From Gammaproteobacteria bacterium (GTDB lineage Bacteria; Pseudomonadota; Gammaproteobacteria; JAABTG01): 62,185 nt of DNA. The stretch covers positions 1 to 62,185 of the forward strand of contig JAXHLS010000004.1 of the NCBI GenBank assembly GCA_034522055.1. The letters are read 5' to 3'. Under the pieces are notes generated by a model that was not told where the DNA came from, made no database searches, and worked only from the letters and a program-made list of their open reading frames with translations. A program made the position numbers and the translations under genes. This document shows, in pieces, positions 50,961 through 60,839 of this stretch; the stretch's first letter is position 1; each line of letters starts with the position of its first letter.

Positions 50961-52400
50961 TTTCTTCTCCATTCCCCCCTTCACCTCCCCATAGGCCTCC
51001 AACGCCCGCTCCCGGGACGCCTTGAGGTCGACCATGGGCGCCGGGTATTCGCGGTCCAGGGTCACGCCGGCGACCTGTAGCGCGGTGGCCGGGGCCTCCC
51101 AGGGGCAGTGGAGGTAACGGTCGGGCAGGCCCGCCAGTTCCGGCACCCAGCGGCGCACGTAGAGTCCCTTGGGGTCGAAGCGCTGGCCCTGGCGCACCGG
51201 GTTGAATATCCGGAAGTAGGGGGCGGCGTCGGCGCCGGAACCGGCGGTCCACTGCCAGCCCATGACGTTGTTGGCCACGTCGGCGTCCACCAGGGTATCG
51301 CGAAACCAGGCCTCGCCCTGCCGCCAGTGGATAAGCAGGTTCTTGGTGAGCAGGGAGGCGACGGCCATGCGCACGCGGTTGTGCATCCAGCCCGTGTGCC
51401 ACAGCTCGCGCATGCCGGCGTCCACGAGGGGGATGCCGGTGCGGCCGCGCTGCCAGCGTTCCAGATCTTCGGCGGCATCCTGGCGCCACGGAAAGGCGGC
51501 GAAGCGGGGGTTGAAGGGCTCCGTCACGGTATGGGGGAAATGGTGCAGCAGGTGATGGGCGAAGTCCCGCCACACCAGTTGGCGCAGGAAGGGCTCGGCG
51601 GCGGCGTCGCTGGCGGCATTCTGTATCGCCAGGGCCACCTGGCCGGGGGTGATCTCGCCGAAGTGCAGATGGGGTGACAGGCGGGAGGTGCCGGCATGGT
51701 CCGGGCGGTCCCGGTCCTCGCCGTAGCGACCGATGGCCCGGCAGTCGAAGGCGGCGAGGGCGTCAAAGGCCCCCCGTTCGCCGGCGCACCAGTGATCCGC
51801 GAGGCCCGCGTACCAGGGTATGGCGGGCAGCAGGTCCAGGTGGTCCACCGAGATGGCACCCGGCAGGTCCGGCGGCGCCGGCAGTGCCGCGGGGGCCTCC
51901 AGGGGTAGTGGTCGGGTCACGTCACGACGGTGGGCCTTCCAGTACGGTGTGTAGACCCGGTAAGGGGTGCCGGTGGCGGTGTGGAGTTCCGTGGGTTCCG
52001 CCAACAGCGCCCCGGGATGGTGGCTGACGGCGACGCCCTGGCGCGTCAGGGCCGCCTCCACCGTGGCGTCCCGCGCCACCGAGGCAGGTTCGTAGAGGCG
52101 ATTCCACGTCACCGTGTGCGCCTGGACGTGGCGGGCGAGGGCCGGGAGTCGTTCCACGGCCGGGCCGTCGATGATCTGGAGGCGGGAACCGAGGCGCCGG
52201 AGTTCCTGATCCAGGGCGAGGAGACTGCGGTGCAGCCACCACCGGGAGGCCGCCCCCGGAACGCCGTGATGGTCCACGTCGGGGTCGTGGATATAGACGG
52301 GGATCACCGTCTGGTGTTGTGCCAGGGCCAGGCTCAGGGCGGGGTTGTCGGCGAGGCGCAGGTCCCGCCTGAACCACACCAAGGCAGTGGATCCCCTCAT
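50946..52400 (-). CDS. phrB: deoxyribodipyrimidine photolyase
   Basis: This 484-aa class I photolyase has an N-terminal antenna domain (LVWFRRDLRLADNPAL) and the C-terminal FAD domain (LVWRDFAHHLLHHFP, GIPLVDAGMRELWHTGWMHN, NVMGWQWTAGSGADAAPYFR). It repairs UV-induced pyrimidine dimers using blue light. The last residues (KKVNRE) and stop lie in a heptamer repeat. It is convergent with the DUF523-DUF1722 gene and divergent from tsaE. Confidence 0.95.
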   Translation of the reverse strand: MRGSTALVWFRRDLRLADNPALSLALAQHQTVIPVYIHDPDVDHHGVPGAASRWWLHRSLLALDQELRRLGSRLQIIDGPAVERLPALARHVQAHTVTWNRLYEPASVARDATVEAALTRQGVAVSHHPGALLAEPTELHTATGTPYRVYTPYWKAHRRDVTRPLPLEAPAALPAPPDLPGAISVDHLDLLPAIPWYAGLADHWCAGERGAFDALAAFDCRAIGRYGEDRDRPDHAGTSRLSPHLHFGEITPGQVALAIQNAASDAAAEPFLRQLVWRDFAHHLLHHFPHTVTEPFNPRFAAFPWRQDAAEDLERWQRGRTGIPLVDAGMRELWHTGWMHNRVRMAVASLLTKNLLIHWRQGEAWFRDTLVDADVANNVMGWQWTAGSGADAAPYFRIFNPVRQGQRFDPKGLYVRRWVPELAGLPDRYLHCPWEAPATALQVAGVTLDREYPAPMVDLKASRERALEAYGEVKGGMEKKVNRE

Positions 52401-52486
52401 GGCAGACGGTCGCGGTCCTCCCGGATGCCGCCATTGGTCATGGAGAGGGCGTACCCGTCGCCGCGATTCCGTGATGAAATGGCGTC

Positions 52487-52960
52487 ATGGTAGAGCAACA
52501 GCAGTTGGAGTTGGGGGACGCCGAGGCTATGGAGGCGCTGGGCGCCCGCATCGTGGACGCCCTCGGTGGCCGCGGGCTGGTGTTCCTGGCGGGTGAGCTG
52601 GGGACGGGCAAAACTACGTTGGTCAGGGGCGCGCTGAGGCATATGGGGCACCAGGGTTCCGTGAAGAGTCCTACATTTACGCTGGTGGAGCCCTACGAGA
52701 TCAACTCCCAAATGGTGTTCCATTTCGACCTCTATCGCCTCGGCGACGCGGGCGAACTGGAGTTCATGGGCTTCCGTGATTACATCGCCGGCGACACCCT
52801 GTGTTTCGTGGAATGGCCCGAGCGTGGCGCGGGTGGCCTGCCGCCGCCTGACATCGAGGTGAGGCTGGAGTATCGGGGCAGCGGCCGCGGCGCCGTCGTC
52901 GGTGCGGCGACGGCGCGGGGGGCCGAAGTGCTCGCCGGCATCGCCGGCGGAGAGCATTAA
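52487..52960 (+). CDS. tsaE: tRNA threonylcarbamoyladenosine biosynthesis ATPase TsaE
   Basis: This 157-aa ATPase has Walker A LAGELGTGKTTLVRG and the family motifs SPTFTLVEPYE and HFDLYRLGDAGELE. It works with TsaB and TsaD to make t6A37 in tRNA. It precedes amiB by 170 bp, a conserved neighbourhood. Confidence 0.95.
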   Translation: MVEQQQLELGDAEAMEALGARIVDALGGRGLVFLAGELGTGKTTLVRGALRHMGHQGSVKSPTFTLVEPYEINSQMVFHFDLYRLGDAGELEFMGFRDYIAGDTLCFVEWPERGAGGLPPPDIEVRLEYRGSGRGAVVGAATARGAEVLAGIAGGEH

Positions 52961-53130
52961 GCCTATGATGGATAAGGGATATTTGCTGGCCAGAGGGGCT
53001 GGCGGACGCGCAGCTGGTGTTAATTAAAAATATTAGATAAAACATCTATCTGCATAAAAATTATAGAAAAACTTGAATTATCTCGTGGTTGGGTCAAGAA
53101 TGGTTTCAGGACCATACCCGTCGAAGCGCC

Positions 53131-54423
53131 ATGCGAGTTCTGTGCATTCTGCTGTTGCTGACCGCCACCGCCGCCCACGCGGCGACCCGGGTGGACGGCC
53201 TGCGTATGTGGCCCTCACCGGAGCGGGCACGGCTGGTATTCGATATCAGCGCACCCCTGGAGCATCGTGTGTTCACCCTGGCCGACCCCCACCGCGTGGT
53301 GGTCGACCTCTCGGGGGCCTCCCTGGCCAGGCCCCTGGAGCAGCCCGCCGCCGATGATCGTTCCCTGAAGCGCATCCGCAGTGCCGTGCGTAAGAAGGGG
53401 GACCTGCGCATCGTACTGGACCTCAAGCACAAGATGCGGCCCAAGACCTTTATGCTCCAACCCAGCGACAACTACGGACACCGGCTGGTGCTGGACCTTT
53501 ACCCCAGTGACGGCGCCACTGCCCCTGCGCCCACGGTGAAACGGGTACAGCAGGGCAGGGCCCTGCGGGACGTGGTCATCGCCATCGATGCGGGCCACGG
53601 TGGCGAGGATCCCGGGGCCATCGGCCCCCGGGGGACGCGGGAGAAGGACGTGGTGTTCGAAATCGCCAGGGAACTGGAACGGGCCATCGCGGCCGAACGG
53701 GGCATGAGGCCCGTACTGACGCGTACAGGCGATTATTTCCTCTCCCTGCGCAAGCGTATCGAGCGCGCCCGCCAGCACCAGGCGGACTTCTTCATCTCCA
53801 TCCACGCCGATGCCTTCCGCGATCGTCGCGTGCGGGGGGCGTCGGTCTACGCCTTGTCCCAGCGGGGGGCTACCAGCGAGGCGGCGCGCTGGCTGGCGAA
53901 GCGGGAGAACGCCTCGGACCTCATCGGCGGCGTATCCCTGGAGGACAAGGACAACCTGCTGGCCTCGGTACTGCTGGACCTGTCCCAGACCGCCACCATC
54001 GAGGCGAGCCTGGGGGCGGGCAACTACATGCTCAAGGGCCTCGGGCGCCTCGGCAAGTTGCACAAGACGTCTGTCCAGCAGGCGGGCTTCGTGGTGCTCA
54101 AGTCACCGGACATTCCCTCCCTGCTGGTGGAGACGGGCTTCATCTCCAATCCCACCGAAGAGGAGCGCCTGATGCAGCACCGCCACCGCTCCGCCATCGC
54201 TCGCGCCCTGGTGGACGGCCTGCGGCGGTATTTCAGCGAGCACCCGCCCCCCGGGACCATACTGGCGGCCCGCCGGCACATCATCACCCGCGGCGAGACC
54301 CTGTCGGAGGTGGCCCAACACTACAAGGTCAGCGTGGACCTGTTGCGGGCCACCAATGAACTCAAGAGTGACCGCATCCAGGTGGGACAGGAACTGCGCA
54401 TCCCGGCGTCTAACGAAGGTTAG
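53131..54423 (+). CDS. amiB: N-acetylmuramoyl-L-alanine amidase AmiB-like
   Basis: This 430-aa protein has a signal peptide (ILLLLTATAAHA), an AMIN domain (about 22-120), an Amidase_3 zinc domain with VIAIDAGHGGEDPGAIG, FISIHADAF and LLVETGFISNP, and a C-terminal LysM (HIITRGETLSEVAQHYKVS). It splits septal peptidoglycan during division. The start at 53131 is preferred because the signal peptide follows directly. Confidence 0.95.
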   Translation: MRVLCILLLLTATAAHAATRVDGLRMWPSPERARLVFDISAPLEHRVFTLADPHRVVVDLSGASLARPLEQPAADDRSLKRIRSAVRKKGDLRIVLDLKHKMRPKTFMLQPSDNYGHRLVLDLYPSDGATAPAPTVKRVQQGRALRDVVIAIDAGHGGEDPGAIGPRGTREKDVVFEIARELERAIAAERGMRPVLTRTGDYFLSLRKRIERARQHQADFFISIHADAFRDRRVRGASVYALSQRGATSEAARWLAKRENASDLIGGVSLEDKDNLLASVLLDLSQTATIEASLGAGNYMLKGLGRLGKLHKTSVQQAGFVVLKSPDIPSLLVETGFISNPTEEERLMQHRHRSAIARALVDGLRRYFSEHPPPGTILAARRHIITRGETLSEVAQHYKVSVDLLRATNELKSDRIQVGQELRIPASNEG

Positions 54424-54481
54424 GCACCGTACGTCACTAACATCGGACCACCCTGGTCCCTCCGGGCATCGCCGGCCGGCC

Positions 54482-55144
54482 TCAGGGCAGGTGCCGCCGG
54501 CCTTCATCGCTGACATTGACCACCACGGCCTCGCGTAACAGCTGCTCGCTGGTCTCGTGGAGGGTGCGGCGGCTGAAGATGAGCTTGTAGGGCTTGCCGC
54601 CTTTCTGGCGCCACAACACGGCCGAGCGCACGGCGGCCAGCAACAGGGCGCGTATGCGCTCCGCGATATCCCGGCGTTGCAGCAGTTGCGGTTCGCCGTT
54701 GACGATGACCCGTGGCGGCAGGCCGCTGAGGTTGTCGCTGTAGATGCGCGCCAGTTCTGCCACGTTGCCCTCGTCGGTGATGGGTTCCTCCATGCCCGTG
54801 GCGAAGGCCCGCAGTTGATTCCCGAGGGACTCCAGGGTGGCGGGGCTGCGGGACAGGCGCCGCTCGAGCTTGAGGACCGCCATCCCGTAGACGCCTGCCG
54901 GTTGGGCGGCGAGGGCGGTGGGGGTCTCCAGCAGTTTGCGCAACAGACGCAGGCCATTCTCGAGGCCCGGCAGCCCCCCGTAGACGGATTCCGTGGCGGG
55001 GGCGTCGAAGATCACCAGGCTCCTCAGGCTCACCGCCATGGGCTCCACATCGCTCAGGCCCGTGCGGGCCACCTGGTCCACCAGGGAGGTGGCCTGCAGC
55101 ACGCCCGCGAGGGCCATGACCTGATCGGCGGAGTGGGTCTTCAA
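54482..55144 (-). CDS. hflD: HflD-like protein
   Basis: This 220-aa helical protein of the HflD family is recognised from VMALAGVLQATSLVDQVA, LKLERRLSRSPATLESLGNQ and RAVLWRQ-like AVLWRQKGGKPYKLIFSRR. The chosen start is TTG at 55144; an ATG at 55117 would cut into the conserved first helix. It sits just after mnmA, the usual pairing. In E. coli HflD interacts with phage lambda CII; its housekeeping role is unclear. Confidence 0.92.
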   Translation of the reverse strand: MKTHSADQVMALAGVLQATSLVDQVARTGLSDVEPMAVSLRSLVIFDAPATESVYGGLPGLENGLRLLRKLLETPTALAAQPAGVYGMAVLKLERRLSRSPATLESLGNQLRAFATGMEEPITDEGNVAELARIYSDNLSGLPPRVIVNGEPQLLQRRDIAERIRALLLAAVRSAVLWRQKGGKPYKLIFSRRTLHETSEQLLREAVVVNVSDEGRRHLP

Positions 55145-55282
55145 GGCGTCAGTGGTCGTCTTTCATGGAGCGGTTGAACCTCGTCGTCGTCGGGCTGCGC
55201 CGGCGGCATCGGGCGCCGCCGTCCATGGGCAACAATAACCAACCCGGCGCCGGATGAATATACCCGAGGGCCGCCGGTGCCC

Positions 55283-56380
55283 TCAGCCCGAATGCACCAG
55301 GCCGGCGATGACGCCGCCGCCCAGGCACACCTCACCCTGATAGAACACCGCATACTGGCCGGGGGTGGCCGCTCGCTGGGGTTCATCGAAGTCCACCCGG
55401 AGGCGTCCCTCCGGCGCCGGCATCAGCCGCGCCGCCTGGTCCCGCTGGCGATAGCGAATCTTGCATGCGCAGCGCAGGGGCAGGGTCGGCCGCGGGCCTA
55501 TCCAGTGGGGATCCGTCACTTCCACCGCCACGCTCATGAGTAGGGGATGACGGGGATCCTGGGCCACCACGAGCACATTGTCCGCGGCGCGCTTGTCCAC
55601 CACATACCACGGTGCCTCACCGGCATCGGAGCGGCCGCCGATGCCGAGCCCCCTGCGCTGGCCCAGGGTATGGAACATCAGTCCGCGATGCCGGCCGATG
55701 ACCGTGCCCGCAGTGTCGCGTATGTCTCCCGGGCTGGCGGGCAGGAAGCGGGCCAGGAATTCTCCGAAGGGCCGTTCGCCGATGAAGCAGATGCCGGTGC
55801 TGTCCTTTTTGTCGCCGGTAACGAGCCCCGCCTCGCGGGCCAGGGCGCGCACCTGGGTCTTGGTCAGCTCACCCAGGGGAAAGTCGGCGGGCGCGAGTTG
55901 CTCCTGGCCGAGGCGATGGAGGAAATAGGACTGGTCCTTCTCCGGGTCCCGGCCCTTGAGCAACGCGATACCGGCGGCGGTGGTGCGGGTGCGGGCGTAG
56001 TGTCCCGTGGCGATACGCTGGGCACCGAGGCCCCGGGCGTGTTCCAGGAAGGCGCGGAACTTGATCTCGCTGTTGCACAGCACATCGGGGTTGGGGGTCC
56101 TGCCGGCGGCGTGTTCCGCGAGGAAGTGTTCGAATACCCGCTCCCAGTATTCGGCCGCGAAGTTCACGGTATGGAGCGGAATATCGAGTTGCCGGGCGAC
56201 GGCCGCGGCGTCGGCCAGGTCCTCGGCGGCGGCGCACTGGCCGTCCGCGTCGTCCTCTTCCCAGTTCTTCATGAACAGGCCCGCGACCGTCTGCCCGGCG
56301 CGTGCGAGCAGGAGCGCGGCAACACTGGAATCGACGCCGCCTGAGAGCCCCACCACCACCTGGCTGGAGGCACCGCTCAT
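55283..56380 (-). CDS. mnmA: tRNA-specific 2-thiouridylase MnmA
   Basis: This 365-aa enzyme has a PP-loop [14 protein letters not shown], the catalytic cysteines in LCNSEIKF and [10 protein letters not shown], and the C-terminal barrel. It makes s2U34 in tRNA using sulfur from the Tus relay. The ATG at 56380 (MSGASSQ) is chosen over longer in-frame codons that are not family-like. hflD follows 138 bp downstream. Confidence 0.96.
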   Translation of the reverse strand: MSGASSQVVVGLSGGVDSSVAALLLARAGQTVAGLFMKNWEEDDADGQCAAAEDLADAAAVARQLDIPLHTVNFAAEYWERVFEHFLAEHAAGRTPNPDVLCNSEIKFRAFLEHARGLGAQRIATGHYARTRTTAAGIALLKGRDPEKDQSYFLHRLGQEQLAPADFPLGELTKTQVRALAREAGLVTGDKKDSTGICFIGERPFGEFLARFLPASPGDIRDTAGTVIGRHRGLMFHTLGQRRGLGIGGRSDAGEAPWYVVDKRAADNVLVVAQDPRHPLLMSVAVEVTDPHWIGPRPTLPLRCACKIRYRQRDQAARLMPAPEGRLRVDFDEPQRAATPGQYAVFYQGEVCLGGGVIAGLVHSG

Positions 56381-57224
56381 GGGCTGTGGTGGAGGATGGC
56401 GAGGAGGAAGCGGCCATCCCTTCCGATTATGGATACCCGTGCCCCGGGGATGCAACCCATGGTGAACCCTGCCGGCGTTCCCGGGTGGCGGGGGCAAGGG
56501 CCAATCATGCGTTTTCGTTTGTCACCTGCCGTGGGCATGGATATACTCCTGTTAAGTTTCGATAGAAACAGAACCGTTTGAGTTGAGTCCCTGGTTAGAA
56601 AGGGACCACGGGTTTGGAGAGTAGTGTAGCCGTCGATGGCTCGTTACCCTTGTCACGGGTGGCAAAGAGGGTCCTCGCGACGGTCATGGTCGACATCGCC
56701 GCTCATCTCCCGACCCTCTCATGGTTGTTCCATGTCGCTCGCGGCATGGGATGTTTGTCCAGATTCTAGAGTATGCAGGACGTGAGGTGGCCGGGACCGG
56801 AGTGGTGCCAGGCGTACCTTGAGAAACCATCAAGCTTTTCTGGTACGGACCAAGCGTCCGTTCTCGAGTGGATAGCAGGGAAGCGGCAGGAATGGGCTGA
56901 CCGTCCGGTTTCACCGGGTTGAGCCGCCTTTCAGGCCATTCTTCATAGTTCAAAGTGGCTGGACGGCGCGCCTGACGCAGAAGCAGGCAACGAAGCCCGC
57001 CACCCCATTTCATGCAATCTTTTGCATTATTTATATAAAAAAACTGACTGGGTCGCCTTACAGGGCATGACGTAGGCCATAGGCCCCTTGGCTCGAACCG
57101 AAGCGGGAAGGTATTCCACGCGCCGGGACACCAGTCGTCCAGTAACGGGCATGCCACGCGAGTCGTGTTGGCGGGCCCGACAGAGAGGTATGTGTGCAAT
57201 ACAACTTTCCGTGAGGGGTTATCT
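56381..57224. other. 844-bp region without a recognised gene
   Basis: No credible gene was seen on either strand. An AT-rich patch near 57020-57050 (TTGCATTATTTATATAAAAAAAC) is a plausible promoter area for the ABC operon starting at 57225. The part 56790-56950 has several short inverted repeats and may be the remains of a mobile element. Confidence 0.45.
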
Positions 57225-58076
57225 ATGAGTGCAAACCAGAATTCGTCCGCGCCGACGGCCGAGGAGGTCCTGGCCCAGCATCGCAGAGACAGAGAGATAA
57301 AGGGCTTCGGCGGCCAGATGGTCAAGTGGTTCCACGATTCCAAGTACTACTTCCTCGGTCTGTTCATCATCCTGTTGATATGGCAGCTGGTGATGGGGCT
57401 GGGGGCCCTGGGCGAGGATTTCAGCGCGTCCTTCACGCCGGTCGCCACCTTCAAGGCCTTCGTAGAAATGGTGGAGACCGGCGACCTCATGCACCATACG
57501 ATCCCCAGCCTGAGACGTGTCGCGGTGGGCCTCGGCACCGCCGTCATCGTGGCCATCCCCATCGGCATCCTCATCGGCTATTTCAAGGTTCTGGAGCAGA
57601 TGACCTACATCGCCTTCCAGTTCCTGCGCATGGTCTCTCCTCTGGCATGGATGCCTATCGCCATCATCATCTTCGGCGTGGGCGACAAGGCCGTCTATTT
57701 CCTCCTGTGGCTGGTGGCCATCTGGCCCCTGATCCTCAACACCGCGGCGGGTGCGGGGCGGGTCAGCCAGTTGTGGATCAACATGGCCAAGACCATGGGC
57801 GCCACGGACCGGGGCATCATGTGGAAGATCATCATCCCGGCGGCCATTCCCGACATGCTCACGGGCCTGCGCCTCGCCGTGGGCATCAGCTGGATCATCC
57901 TGGTGCCGGCGGAGATGCTGGGGGTACCCGACGGCCTTGGCTACTACATCCTGGATACCCGGGACCGTTTCCGCTACGACCAGTTGATGGCCACCATCGT
58001 GACCATCGGTGCCATCGGTTATGTGCTGGACACCATCATGCGCATGCTGATCCGTCGCTTTGCGTGGAAGATCTGA
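57225..58076 (+). CDS. NitT/TauT-family ABC transporter permease
   Basis: This 283-aa inner-membrane permease is of the SsuC/TauC/NrtB group. A hydrophilic N-terminus of about 45 residues is followed by six membrane segments; the EAA-like loop reads MAKTMGATDRGIMWKIIIPA. GAGGGG precedes the ATG. Substrates of the family are nitrate, sulfonates, bicarbonate, cyanate and similar small anions or organics; which one cannot be read here. A 33-bp gap leads to the ATPase. Confidence 0.92.
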   Translation: MSANQNSSAPTAEEVLAQHRRDREIKGFGGQMVKWFHDSKYYFLGLFIILLIWQLVMGLGALGEDFSASFTPVATFKAFVEMVETGDLMHHTIPSLRRVAVGLGTAVIVAIPIGILIGYFKVLEQMTYIAFQFLRMVSPLAWMPIAIIIFGVGDKAVYFLLWLVAIWPLILNTAAGAGRVSQLWINMAKTMGATDRGIMWKIIIPAAIPDMLTGLRLAVGISWIILVPAEMLGVPDGLGYYILDTRDRFRYDQLMATIVTIGAIGYVLDTIMRMLIRRFAWKI

Positions 58077-58109
58077 TCGATGGACGGGCGAACGACGGAG
58101 GCAAAAGCA

Positions 58110-59705
58110 ATGAGTTCAAACGAAAATCGAGAGGTCCTGGCGAGCTTCAGGGACGTCTACAAGTTCTACGAGAAGGATGGCGAGTACGTCACCGCCCTCA
58201 AGGGTCTCAATCTCGACATCTACAAGCACGAGTTCCTGTGCATCGTGGGTCCTACCGGCAGTGGCAAGTCCACCATGCTGCGCATGCTGGCAGGGTTGGA
58301 CCAGCCCTCCATGGGCGAGTTGACGCTCCACGGACAGCCCATCGAGCGGCCGGGCCGCGACCGCGGCATGATCTTTCAGGAGTACTCCCTGCTGCCGTGG
58401 CGCAACCTGGAACAGAACATCGAACTGGGGATGGAGTTCGACGGCACGGCCAGCGAGCAACGGGCCGAGACCGCCAAGAAGTTCGTGGATCTGGTAGGCC
58501 TCGGCTATGCCAAGCACAAGAACCCGTGGGAGTGCTCGGGCGGCATGAAGCGCCGCGCCTCCCTGGCCATGATCCTGGCCATGACGCCGGAGATCCTGCT
58601 TATGGACGGGGCCTTCAACGCCCTGGACGCCAAGACCAAGATGACCCTCCAGACCGAGATCCTGGACATCTGGGAGCGCGAGGACACCACCATCCTGTTC
58701 GTCACGGCCGAACTCGACGAGGCGGTGAAGCTGGGCCAGCGTATCGTGGTGCTGAACAGCAGCGGCGAGATCGCTGACATCATCGACAATCCGCTGCCCT
58801 ATCCGCGTCTGGGAAAGGCCTCCACATCGCCCGAGTTCACCCGCCGGGCGGCGGAGGTTCGCGAGCACGTACTGGATGTGATGCTTGCCTCCTCCAGTGA
58901 GGATCGCAAGCGCAAGGACCGTCCGCTGCTGGAGCTGCGCAACATCTACAAGGTGTTCACCAAGGAGGGGGAGGATTTTCTGGCCCTGCAGGACGTCAAT
59001 CTGGCGGTTAAAGACGGCGAGTTCATGTGCATCCTCGGGCCCACGGGCTGCGGTAAATCGGTGACCCTCAACATCGTCGCCGGCCTCTACGAGCAGACGG
59101 CGGGCGAGGTGATCCTGGACGGCAAGCCGGAGAAGGGTCCCGGCGCCCACAAGGGCATGATCTTCCAGGAGTACGCCCTGTTGCCCTGGCGCACGGTGGT
59201 GCAGAACGTGGAGTTCGGTTTGGAACTCGCCGGCTTCTCCAAGGCGGAGCGCCATGCCATCGCCCTCGAGCAATTGGAGAACGTGGGGCTCCTGGAGGCG
59301 GCCAACCTGTCCATTCACGATATCTCCATGGGGGCCCGCCAACGGGTGGCCATCGCCCGGGCCCTGGCCAACAGGCCGAAGATCCTGCTCATGGATGAGC
59401 CCTTCGATGCCCTGGATGCCCTCAGCAAGGCGGAGATGCAGGTGGAGATCCTCAAGACCTGGGAAAAGACCAAGAAGACCATCTTCTTCGTCACCCACGA
59501 CGTGGACGAGGCCATCTTCATCTCCGACCGCATTACTGTGATGGACATCAATCCGGGGCGGGTCAAGGCCATTCTCGACAACAGCCTGCCAAGACCACGG
59601 CACGAGAAGGTCAAGCGCACGGACGATGCGTTCGCGGAGATGCGGGACAAGATCATCGGTCTCTACTCCAGCCTCATGGAAGACGAACTGGACCTTATCG
59701 TCTGA
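58110..59705 (+). CDS. tandem ABC ATPase with one degenerate site
   Basis: This 531-aa protein is two fused NitT/TauT-type ATPase domains. NBD1 (about 8-250) has Walker A GPTGSGKST and signature CSGGM. Its Walker B reads ILLMDGAFNALD, with glycine for the catalytic glutamate, and its H-loop reads VTAE, with alanine for histidine. NBD2 (about 270-531) has Walker A GPTGCGKSV, Walker B ILLMDEPFDALD and VTHD intact, but its signature is ISMGARQR. In the folded pair, NBD1 Walker/H-loop faces NBD2 signature, so all defects fall in one composite site and the other stays canonical. Confidence 0.93.
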   Translation: MSSNENREVLASFRDVYKFYEKDGEYVTALKGLNLDIYKHEFLCIVGPTGSGKSTMLRMLAGLDQPSMGELTLHGQPIERPGRDRGMIFQEYSLLPWRNLEQNIELGMEFDGTASEQRAETAKKFVDLVGLGYAKHKNPWECSGGMKRRASLAMILAMTPEILLMDGAFNALDAKTKMTLQTEILDIWEREDTTILFVTAELDEAVKLGQRIVVLNSSGEIADIIDNPLPYPRLGKASTSPEFTRRAAEVREHVLDVMLASSSEDRKRKDRPLLELRNIYKVFTKEGEDFLALQDVNLAVKDGEFMCILGPTGCGKSVTLNIVAGLYEQTAGEVILDGKPEKGPGAHKGMIFQEYALLPWRTVVQNVEFGLELAGFSKAERHAIALEQLENVGLLEAANLSIHDISMGARQRVAIARALANRPKILLMDEPFDALDALSKAEMQVEILKTWEKTKKTIFFVTHDVDEAIFISDRITVMDINPGRVKAILDNSLPRPRHEKVKRTDDAFAEMRDKIIGLYSSLMEDELDLIV

Positions 59706-59732
59706 AACCTGTTTTCAAGTTTGGAGAGCTGC

Positions 59733-60434
59733 ATGAGAAAAGCAATCCATAAAGCGCTCATGGCCTCGGCGCTGGTGGCGATGGGTGTGCCGTCGGTATT
59801 CGCCGCCAGCCCGGAGCCGGAGATCATGGGCGATGCGGCCAGTGGCATGCGCCTGTTCCTCGCCAATTGCATGATCTGCCATGGCGCCGGCGGCAAGGGT
59901 GACGGCCCCTACGCCTCTAAGCTGCCGGACAAGCCCGCGGTGTTCGCGAGCCCGACCTTCGCGGAGAGCCATACGGACGAGTCCATATACAGCGTCATCA
60001 GCAAGGGCGGGGCGGCCCACCGGCTGTCGCCTTATATGCGGGCCTGGGGCTTCCGTCTGGAGCAGCAGCAGATCGCGGACCTGACGGCCTACGTCTCCGC
60101 CATTGCCAATGGCACGTCGGTGGATATGGGCATACCCCCAAGCGGCAAGCCGGGGGAGAAGATGTATTTCGACTACTGCAGCGCCTGTCACGGCCCCGGG
60201 GGCAAGGGCGATGGAGCGCTGGCCTATACCTTGCGGGGAAGCAAGCCCAAGGATCTCACGAGTCAGGAGGTCAGCCAGCTGCCCACCCAGGTGTTGTTCC
60301 GCGCCATCAAGGTCGGCCTGGACAAGAACAACATCCCCCTGGATGCCTCCATGCCGTCTTGGGGGCGGTTCCTCAGTGACGAGCAGATTCTGGCCATTGT
60401 GGAATATATCCGCTCACTTTCGGCGCAGAAGTAG
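59733..60434 (+). CDS. di-heme cytochrome c
   Basis: This 233-aa periplasmic protein has a signal peptide (ALMASALVAMGVPSVFAA) and two class I cytochrome domains, with heme motifs CMICH (about residue 46) and CSACH (about residue 150). Each is followed by GAGGKGDG or GPGGKGDG. GGAGAG precedes the ATG. Its place between the ABC ATPase and the binding protein suggests the imported compound is linked to electron transfer. It could be an electron acceptor for a periplasmic dehydrogenase encoded outside the window. Confidence 0.93.
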   Translation: MRKAIHKALMASALVAMGVPSVFAASPEPEIMGDAASGMRLFLANCMICHGAGGKGDGPYASKLPDKPAVFASPTFAESHTDESIYSVISKGGAAHRLSPYMRAWGFRLEQQQIADLTAYVSAIANGTSVDMGIPPSGKPGEKMYFDYCSACHGPGGKGDGALAYTLRGSKPKDLTSQEVSQLPTQVLFRAIKVGLDKNNIPLDASMPSWGRFLSDEQILAIVEYIRSLSAQK

Positions 60435-60839
60435 GCCATATCGCCTGGTTTTGGTGCAGGATGTCGACCGTTTTGAAAGTGCTCCGGTATTGAAGGGGGG
60501 AGGCGTGCTGACTAAGATGATTTTCTGAACCGGGTTTCTTAAACTGGGTCCAAATTCAACACCCCGTTTGCCGGGGTGATGGCCCCAAAAGGACTGAAGG
60601 TCAAATTGGAAGTGTTTTTTCTTACGGGGCGTAGGGAGGAAGGATCAAGGGATATGGGCTCGCCCAGAGGGGCGACGGAGTGCCGAAAATCCATGTGTTT
60701 GGTTGATGTAAGCGTGATGCCCGGCATCCAGAGAGTAACTGACGCGTGGTAAGACCGGCCTGACTTGGAAACTGTGGAGATTTTGCCGCGGCTTCTTCCT
60801 TCAGGCACTAAATGTTCGTTTTGGTGAGGAGGATAACTA
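60435..60839. other. 405-bp intra-operon gap with stem-loop
   Basis: No gene was seen. A hairpin CACCCCG-TTTGC-CGGGGTG lies at 60560-60578 without a T-tract. GTTTTTTCTT near 60615 is not preceded by a strong stem. A separate promoter for the binding protein may lie here, since such proteins are usually made in excess. Confidence 0.5.
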
